Made by a program: the position numbers and the translations under genes
The notes under the pieces: model-generated
Seen by the model: the letters and a program-made list of their open reading frames with translations, nothing else
Database searches by the model: none
Told to the model about the DNA's origin: nothing
Shown here: positions 55,861 through 64,000 of the stretch, piece by piece
Numbering within the stretch: the first letter of the stretch is position 1
Layout of the letters: every line of letters begins with the position of its first letter
Source: Spongilla lacustris
Taxonomy: Eukaryota > Porifera > Demospongiae > Spongillida > Spongillidae
Length of the DNA stretch: 64,000 nt
Assembly: GCA_949361645.1 (NCBI GenBank)
Contig: OX442418.1
Location: 10,326,632 to 10,390,631, forward strand
Direction of reading: 5' to 3'

Positions 55861-57900
55861 ATGTACAAAAGTGCACATCATATACATAAACATCTTAGAA
55901 CATGTGTTTCATCGTGTAACTACTTGTGGCTTCATCTGACTTTTCTGTCCGAGTATTCCAATGAAAAATATGCTTTACTACCCATATCAAAGCATGCAAA
56001 TGAACATGTACAATTTGCACACATGCACGTGCCATATACACGTTTTTAGGATACACACATTTTTAGATGTGATCATTTTATTAAAGTACTTGTCACTTAA
56101 TCGGCTGATATTGACAGTAGGCATAAACACAGTTAGCCTTGTTGTTTTTGAGGATGTGATGATTGTTAGGTCACATGCATCTCACCCGTTGCTCACGTGA
56201 TCATCGTGGTGTCATGGTGTTTTACCAGGCACAGCAGCAAGATTATAATGTGATCTATGACCCTCTTATGATGTGTGTGAGAGAGGGCTAGTTATGTCAT
56301 GCCTGGGTGTACTGCTTTGCTTTATGCTAGATCTTTGGTGTAAATAAATTGTAAATGTAACGTGTGTGTCAGCCGTGTGTTGTTAAAATTGTGACCTTGT
56401 CTTTTTGTTAAAAAAAACTAGCAACATAAACCTGGTTTCTAGCCCAAGGCATGCTTTATCCAGCTCAATACACCTCTTGCAGACAGGATAAATGAAGGCT
56501 CTCCTGGTAGGGATAGTATTCAGGTGTGGATATGTTTTATTTTCAGTAGTGTAAAGAACATGAAGGTTAATGGAAAAGATCATCATCGCTATTGCTTAGT
56601 CTGGAGACTGTGATTTCTAAAGAGCCTTTGAGTGCTGAAATAATCAAATGCACAGAAAAATACTTTTGTATTGATTGTGGTATCTGGTTTGTATGTATAA
56701 TAATTAAGTCAATAAAAAATATATATATCTTATGGGAATTTGTCATTAACATTTTATGTCATGAACTGCTAGTTCCAATGACTGCACACTATCCAGTGAG
56801 TTGCTATGCTGATGTGTAGTGCATTAATAATGATGTCAGTAGCAACAATGGACTTAGGTGACACCACTATATTAGAATTAGGAATAACCATGGCAAGCAC
56901 AACAATTTGTTCTCTTCATAACTGTGTTGGATCTAACATGTCTATTACAATTAAATATACAGGCCAACGACACTTTCCCATATAATGCCAACTCATTCAC
57001 TCTAAGCTAATACATACATGTATGATACATGCGGTTGGTGAAATAATGTAGGTTTGTCAGTTTGTGAAACTGATGTGGAATTACTGTACATGTAGCAGTG
57101 TAAGAATGCAGCAGGTGCATGTCAGCAGTTTTAGATGGATTCGCATGTTGACAAAGTGTAATTTTTAGATAGATTCATTTATCCAATAAATATTGACAAT
57201 AACTGATTAATAATGGTTAATAAATGTGCAACAATTGTCAATTCCCATTTCTGGATATGGTTAAAAAGCGCTTTACGTGTACTGATCGACGCTCTAGCCA
57301 CACACATGCAGACAAAGATTGAAAATGCGGCACATGCAGACTGGATGTTAATCGATCTACATGTACATGTATAGGTAATATAAGGCTGAGAAGCCTACGT
57401 AGATCATAGCTCAGTATAAGGTCGACCTTTAATCTATGATGCGCGCGCCCACCCGTATATTGCAAGTATACATGTATAGTACTAGCTGTACCTTTTTTTT
57501 TTGCTCTGAAACTTGCATGTCATGCAGTACTGAAATCACTCCAAGTATTACATGTAGTTCCAATGCAATCATGAGAAATATATATGATGTACAACTGATA
57601 TCTCGCTAGAGTAAGAATACAGTTTGAAATTCTGAACCTATCGATAAAGTTCTTTGAAACGGTTATAATTCCTGTGTCAGGGTTGCGTCAGCTCATTCAA
57701 TAACCATTTTTAATGACGTTCATAATCGGGGTCAAATCATATGAAAATGAACTTTCGATGTTAATATGAAGAAATGAAATATGGAGATTACACAATTGAA
57801 CACATACACAGAAAACAAATATAATGTGCATAAATTGTTCACATTAAAGAGGAATCAGTGCATGATTGCGCACTGGCACATGCACAGAACACAAATAAAG
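55860..57900. other. Intergenic, no recognisable gene
   Basis: Two kilobases of AT-rich DNA upstream of the oxidase/NHL side and downstream of the Rac gene's stop. Short unassigned frames only. Confidence 0.4.
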
Positions 57901-57912
57901 ATTCTATGCTGT

Positions 57913-60900
57913 TTACAGTAGCGAACAAGAGCTTTTCTTCTTCTCAGGCTTGCGGGGCTGCAGCACAGACCTTATTGCTTCATCAAACACGAGTTTTATA
58001 TTCTTCTGTGTGACGGCTGAGCACTCCATGTAATTAGCTGCGCCAAGCTCCTTCTGCAGTTGAAGGCCCTGAGGATAGGTGATGGGAGACAGTCGCTTTG
58101 TCTTGAGCTTCTCAATAGTCTCTTGGTCTTCTCTGAGATCCATCTTTGTTCCCACGAGAACAATGGGGGTGTTTGGACAATGGTGGTTCACTTCAGGGTA
58201 CCACTGTGTGAACAGAGATGAAATGCATTTTTACATGCTACAAACATGCACTAGGCCTTTGCATTACACACTTTATTTTTCACGTTCTCAAATGAAGCAG
58301 GGCTGACCAATGAAAAACATATCAGGAAAACATCCTGTGTGTATGTGTGGCGGGGTGGTGTGAGAGGGTTATATAAATGGGAGTTTAAAAAATGGTATCA
58401 ATCACTTACTGTTGAGGGATAGGAGAGAGGCCTTAGTCTGTCATAGTCACCTTGACCTGTACAGGTGGGATACACGGTTATTTATGTGGCTTGCATCCAA
58501 AAAATAGGTGTTTTAGAATGCAATACCTGGGGTGTCCCACAGACCCAGACTGATGGGCTTTCCATCCACCATCACATTAGCTGAGTCGTTATCAAATCTG
58601 TTGTGCGTGAAAAGTTTAATGATAGAACAGCAATCAGGAATCTGCAAATATCTGACAAAATTTGCTTTTTAAATACAGTTTCCATGAAAATATCCTATAT
58701 ATGTTTTATAACATAAAATGATAGTGTTATAACGTTTGAATTTTTTTTTTTGAAGGATAATAATAAACAGGGAACACATGTAAGAGAAAATAACACAAAC
58801 CCAAAAAACAAAATTAAATATATAAAATATAAAGATGATGCCAAGGTAAAAAATGTTCAGTGGGGAACCTTAGCCTCTGCACAAGCCAAGGCTATAGAAT
58901 GGTGTTGTGAGTGGGAGTGAAATGACCTGGTTCCTTGAAGGCACATGATTGCTGAGCGGAGTAGAGAAAAACTCAGCTTGCACCACAACCAAAAAGAGCG
59001 GTAGAATAGGGTTCTTGTCTCTTGTCAGCAATGAATGATGCTGGTTGCTATTGGACCCATACCTTCAGCTGTAGTGAAAACCAAGGGTGAAAAAGATCCA
59101 TGCTCAATCTCTCTTACTCTTTCTTCATAATCCCTCTTCTTATCCAGTTCATGTTTCTATAGCACTTTGACAAGGAGGAATTGGTATAGGATTGAGCAAA
59201 TGGGTTGAACACTCTGACATCAAAGTAGGCAGTTTGGTGGTCTTTTCTGTGCAGCAACATCAAGTCGAGCGTCTACCTCTCCATTTGCAGACTTATATTT
59301 AAGGTGCTCACCCTGCAATGGCTGTGGGGTAAGTTCTGTATGTACGTTATGACATACTTCACTGAGGAATGCAGAGGTCAAGTGTCTCGCACTTCATTGT
59401 GTCGAATTGAAAGAAAGCAATTCATGGCATGTGATGGTAATAAAGGAGGTTACCAGCCATAGTGTAAACAGATAGCATCTCAAAAAGCACTCTTGTGTAG
59501 AGCAAAACCATGCCTTGCAATAGGGAGAGCATTCAGCCAGCTGGATGCTCCTTTCTCACTTGCAATCTATACAGATTGTTTCTGTTTGGCTGGGAGTATA
59601 GCCAGTAACTCGGTGACAGATGCTGTTTCCATTGCTTTACGTTGGTTACGTGCCAGGTTCTTAAATTGCTGGATCTCAAGATCAGGAGGCATCGAAGTTG
59701 CATGAGTGATGACAAGGTTGGCAATAGCAGATGTCACATATACGGAAGTGGTGTAGTGATGTGAAGACATTAGGGATGGATTGATTATACCAAGGCCCCC
59801 CAGCCGAGTTGGAAGTGCCAATATGTTTCGATCAGTGTCATTGAATGGGCTTGGACCAGTGAGGGAGGTAGAAAAATAGTTCGTATGGCATCCTCAAGAG
59901 GTAAAAAGAGCTCACTACTGTGAGGTATGGTTCCAGCAAGGTAAGTCCATTTCCCAGTGAGACCATGACGGAATGCAGAGTATGCTGCATGAAGTTGGTT
60001 AAGTGCAAAAGCCGATAAATTTTTTACCTCGCCAATAAATTAAGAGATTTTGTTTTTAACATACTGTTCAATGTAGGCTCTGGTCCCTATGGCAGCACCA
60101 AGGTATCTATCACCATCAGCAATTACTGTGATTCCAGTACCTTAAAAAAAAAATCTTTTGCTGATTGCACATACTCTTGTTTTACAATGAGGTGAATCGT
60201 CGAGGCATTAGGGTAGTATCCAAATATTAGTCCAGCTTTGGTTATGATGTCTCACCAGCATCGAATATTAGCTGTTGACCCAGCAGCTGCTGCATCATCT
60301 GCATACCAAGCTTGGGTGACATCACAAGTTTGTAACTTTTTAATGAGTGGTAATATGCCAATTCCATACATTGCCATTGCTAATGCGTCACCTTGAGTGG
60401 TTCCTTCAGTTGAAAGCAGTGTTGCACCATCAATGTCCTCACGATAGGTATTAATTAGAACAACTGAAAGTGAAGGACAAAGGTGCTGGATGTTTCTAAG
60501 AGCAACCTCTCGATAGAGGGAATTAAAGGCATTGTTTGCATTAACCAGTAGAATTGCCTCTGTTGTCTGGGAGTCATACAGAAAGCCCATGGCATGTACT
60601 GCTGCTTCACAACCAGCATGTTGACCCACCATAACTGAAGAGCGCCTGCAGCATCAATGATATTCTGCCCAATAGTTGCCAGGATGGCCTTCCCAATGAT
60701 ACACCATACTGTTTCCCCAATACCAATTGGCTTCACACCTGGACATTTATCCAGAGGAACCAACCGACAGGCAACAAAGGCTGAGAGACATTTTGGGTCA
60801 ATAAAGGTAGTACAGATTCTTTTGGCAACAGAGGCTAATGCAGCACAGAGATCGAAGGAGGATATTGAAATGAACAGCAAAGGTGTCTCCAAGCAGTTGC

Positions 60901-63900
60901 ATCCAAACCAGAAGGACCAGCAGCACCTTCTGTTTTTAGTGAGACCTTGTGAATCAGCTCTGCATTTAGCGTGTCAAACAATACGATATGTGGAACTAAT
61001 TCAGGAGGAGAGGTTGGAGCTACCAAAGCAGTGTGAGTGGCCTGTTTCCTGGTAGGATGTTTGCCCTTTAGGCTTTGTAATACTAGTAAGAACACCGCCA
61101 CATTCATCATTAGCAATCATTCTCAGTGCTGATTTGACCTTCCCTTCCCATCATTAGTTTTTTAAAAAATGCGAGCCTTCTCTCCCATGGAGACTGATCT
61201 ATTCTGGGTTGTAGTTCTCTTTTTAGAGAGTATATGCTGAATTTCATGACACTCAACAAGTAAATAGGAATGTTTAACCTTTAATCTCCAGGCAGCAATC
61301 CTAGATCTAGGACCGCTACAATCCTAGATATAGGACCACCATATTACAGCTTTGAAATTAATTTCAAGAAATTTTGTATTTTCTAACTTAATATTTTATA
61401 TTATGGTTTCCAATCTTATTTGGATAAATATTAGTTAAGAAGAAAGCATTATAGCAATTCGTTTATTTTCTAAATTACTGCATCAGAATGAGTTTATTGC
61501 AAAAATTGGTGAAAAAAGTGATGAAAGTTTATCAGTTTCTTTTTTTGCTTGTAACTTCAGACCCATATGTGCTCTTATTTCAGGGAACACATTTTAACAT
61601 TAGTAAACACTGCCCTATAACTGTAATTTGATTTATGCATACATTATGCTTCAAACATTATGATGTGATAAACGAATTTGGTTTGAGTGACATCTATAAA
61701 TGATTGCATTTACATGAAGAGCAAAGTTAGCATTCAGAATTAATTATTATAAAGAGATCAACATGGACTTTAATAAACATTATATAAAAGCAATAATCTA
61801 ATGTAACATATATATTTTCAAAACAAATTAGGATTTAACCCTTTCTCACCACTGATAATGCGAAAGTAGATATCTGCCAATACCAGCGCCATAAATGATT
61901 TGCATGCATTTTGTGTTTACATGTTAGTTTAATGATATCAAATATTGTTGGAATATAATGAATACAATTAGCTATTAATCAGATGTAATAAAATAATGGT
62001 TATTAGTGGCTAGCATCTAAGGTGTATTTTTAATACTAATCAGATAGGCAATGCAATTATGGAAAAGTGTGCTACTATTGTGTTTGTAGCAACATTACTG
62101 CAACCAACACATAGAAGCATTTCAAATGGCAGTTGTGCACCCAAAAAAAGTTCATGTACTTTTCATCTGAAGGAAATTCCTATTGATCCTGCTCCGGGGG
62201 AATCGACCACACATTCCCTGGCCAATTCTCCTTAGATACCCAGCAGCATAATTAAACCTGGTGTATCATGCAATGATGGGCATGGCAGCAACATTGGGGC
62301 AAATCAATGGATGTATGGATGCCAAGGAACATGTTTTGAAGGATGAATTCATCAAATTGCAGGGGATTTAGACATTACACAACCTTCTGATGCTCTGTAA
62401 ATTTGAGCTAGTGGAGCAAAAATGCAAAGGAATTGTACGTAATATCTTGAAAAAGATGGCATCATGCCATAATTGATGCAGTCAGACTAATAAACAAGTG
62501 ATAGACCACTTTTTGGTTGTATACAGCCAATACTCATGCAAACAGCCCCTTTGTATAGAGACATTCAATGCTACGGACTCGCTATACAATAATGTTATTC
62601 TGTGCATGCATGGCAGCAGTACAGCGTGCACTATGCCACTTCCTCATACAGCTTCAGTCATGCCCTTCCCCCTAAGTAGTTCGGCTGTAGTAAGCGTAAC
62701 AAGATCATGCGAAAGTAATTCCATATCGCAAGACCGGTACCGTTTATACAACTGCATGAACTCTTGTCGGCTCCTCATTACTGCTGAGGGCGCTGTAGCT
62801 TTCCTTGTGACTAGTGGAAGCCTCTGAAAATCTTATTCAGTATTCTCACTAAGATCACAACTCTTCTTCTTATTGTACCGCCTAATCTCTAGATCTCAAA
62901 CAATAAGCCGTCTTTATGAACACGTACGCCCTCGACTTTTTCCTCAGTGGTTGTGTCGTTTGAATACTAAAATTTAATCCGACACTTATGACATGCTCCT
63001 ACGACATGCACAATACTTCTAGAACAATTTAATATTCCCTACAACAGCCTCATCGACGGCGAAGTTCTTTCCGGTAATACCCACAAATTGATGGATGCGC
63101 AACGTACGCGTTTGGATGCTTTTATCTCATGATAATTAAACCATAATGAAAAAAACCATTTCTAAGTAGCATGGCCATATCTAGATAAGGCAGAGCTGTT
63201 TCAGAATTTTTAAAATAGGCGTTCCTTATTTTCAACAGCTTAGTTAGTCGTCCTAGATTTATAGGACGATCGTCCTAGATCTAGGACGTTTGGAGATTAA
63301 AGGTTAAATCGCTTCGAATTCGGCGGTTTGTTGGTAGATAGGTCCTGCAGCTATCGATTTGCTCTGTTCGTTAATTTTTAATGTCATCCGTTACAAAGAT
63401 ACAGTTGAACAAACTACTTGCACATTTTCGCGCTCGATTCGCGCCAATGATACGTCCCACTCAATGTATGGGGAGGCGGGGATTATAACATTGGCGAGAA
63501 TCAAGCGGGAAAACGTGCACGTAGTTTGTATCTCCGTAGTGGACAGTATAAAAATTAACGAACAAAACAAATCGATAGGCATAGGACCTCTCTACCTGCA
63601 AAACAAATTTGATTACTCCTACCTAAAGTTGTGGCGGATTTGAACCAGGTGGGGTATCGAACGTTGCAATATCGGCAAAGAGCACGTTTAAGATTCCAAA
63701 CTGTAATGTACCATAGAGGAAGTCTATAGCTTAACCGTTCGCCGGGGAGATATAGCGATTCAAACAAGAAGCATTTTTATAACACGATGATGATATAAAA
63801 CATAGGAAGTTTTCGCGGAAACTAATTTGTGCGAAAATCCCCATTCGTCCTTAGTATAAATTATGCTTAATTACTGATGTGATTATATCATTGATTGATC

Positions 63901-64000
63901 CCGGTATCGCTAACTAAGATACTGCAACTCACACAGTGGGAACGTAGTCTCCCGGAACGGCGTTGGTGGTGTAGCTTATTAGAAGACATGTCTTCCCCAC
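57913..64000 (-). CDS. Rac: Rac-family small GTPase (first exon cut by window edge)
   Basis: Rho/Rac molecular switch controlling actin. Exons: 63933 to beyond 64000 ([22 protein letters not shown]), 58527-58597, 58410-58456, 58272-58334, 57913-58203; phases match throughout. Seen: end of the P-loop (VGKT), switch I Thr (VPTVFDN), DTPGQG in place of [43 protein letters not shown] (G4), the ECSA (G5) motif and a polybasic CAAX tail [10 protein letters not shown] for geranylgeranylation. Compared with typical Rac: Ala59 is Pro, Glu62 is Gly, and the switch I Tyr of FDNYS is Asp (FDNDS). The start codon and Gly12 are off the window. Intron 1 is 5.3 kb, loaded with transposons; the others are short. 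Confidence 0.92.
58870..61116 (-). pseudogene. Dead reverse-transcriptase retroelement in Rac intron 1
   Basis: Reading minus: [19 protein letters not shown] (60990), [18 protein letters not shown] (about 60750), [10 protein letters not shown] (60610), [14 protein letters not shown] (60560), [20 protein letters not shown] (60400), [10 protein letters not shown] (60300), [14 protein letters not shown] (59815) and [12 protein letters not shown] (about 59430). RT motifs are collinear but split over at least three frames. The first catalytic Asp (usually LVDAxNAF) is Asn here, while YADD is kept. No LTRs were found. I place it as a non-LTR-like element of uncertain clade; related scraps lie at 15460, 34640, 46040, 46930 and 48480. 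Confidence 0.75.
61278..63303. mobile_element. piggyBac-like TTAA-flanked element (2.0 kb)
   Basis: TTAA at 61274-61277 and 63304-63307. Ends CCTTTAATCTCC and GGAGATTAAAGG are a perfect 12 bp inverted pair. Subterminal palindromes ATCCTAGATCTAGGAC (left) and GTCCTAGATCTAGGAC (right). No piggyBac transposase frame was recognised; the longest frame is 109 codons (62498-62827). Shares ends with the 787 bp element at 34948-35734. It lies in Rac intron 1. Confidence 0.72.
63362..63568. repeat. ~200 bp foldback repeat
   Basis: Arms GTTCGTTAATTTT ... ACAAACTAC and GTAGTTTGT ... AAAATTAACGAAC are imperfect inverted repeats of about 95 bp meeting around 63460. The two strands therefore read similar peptides (CSLIFNV / CSLIFIL), which are artefacts. 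A small MITE-like element. Confidence 0.75.

Noticed and set aside
63620..63700. tRNA T-arm-like GGTTCAAATCC (minus strand)
   Set aside because: The flanking five-base stems are not complementary and no anticodon or D-arm follows.

Overview
The window looks like animal (metazoan) nuclear DNA, most plausibly a sponge (demosponge). That is an inference: no rRNA, organelle gene or species marker is present. The support is a set of many-exon genes with mostly short GT-AG introns (P2X receptor, proteinase K-like proteases, Rac GTPase, Kelch/Roc protein, TRIM-NHL protein) embedded in dense Helitron, reverse-transcriptase, foldback and TTAA-flanked transposon debris, with abundant minisatellites and homopolymer runs. 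Exon models were built by hand from family alignment, splice signals and codon phase.

Layout. 1-573 is the C-terminal helicase part of a Helitron. 583-3773 holds two decayed Helitron-like copies, the second ending in a palindrome. 3851-6181 is a 2.3 kb foldback element whose two arms each carry the same ~175-codon ORF, pointing outward. 6724-14469 (minus) is a complete 12-exon P2X ion channel gene; its 4.4 kb second intron holds another degraded element. 14760-17160 is a decayed reverse-transcriptase element and a minisatellite. 17230-19952 (minus) and 21256-24407 (plus) are two divergently oriented proteinase K-type proteases with 17 exons each and matching intron positions. 25187-28632 (minus) is the 5' half of a Helitron with an unusual basic-repeat first exon. 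28728-31350 holds a small RGG-rich gene, its partial duplicate and an inverted, altered third copy. 31600-32550 is a broken malate/lactate dehydrogenase. 34640-35734 is a reverse-transcriptase remnant next to a piggyBac-like TTAA element.

36287-42183 (minus) is, by splice-phase reading, a single gene joining Kelch repeats, a Roc-like GTPase with COR-like region, and a C-terminal death-fold (CARD-like) domain. Its 1.9 kb intron contains a Helitron derivative. 43000-50000 is mostly repeats: tandem arrays, a RecQ helicase fragment, reverse-transcriptase scraps and a 1.58 kb direct duplication. 50248-51165 (minus) is an intronless, frameshifted acyl-CoA oxidase-like coding segment. 52056-53562 (minus) is the coiled-coil/filamin/NHL part of a TRIM-type protein. 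55098-55783 is a short DNA transposon with exact 10 bp target duplications. 57913 to beyond 64000 (minus) is a Rac-family GTPase whose 5.3 kb first intron carries a dead reverse-transcriptase element and a 2 kb TTAA element; its first exon is cut by the window edge.

The host genes are unrelated in function (purinergic channel, secreted proteases, GTPase signalling, innate-immune-like scaffold, ubiquitin ligase-like). There is no operon logic. What ties the window together is transposon colonisation of introns and intergenic DNA.
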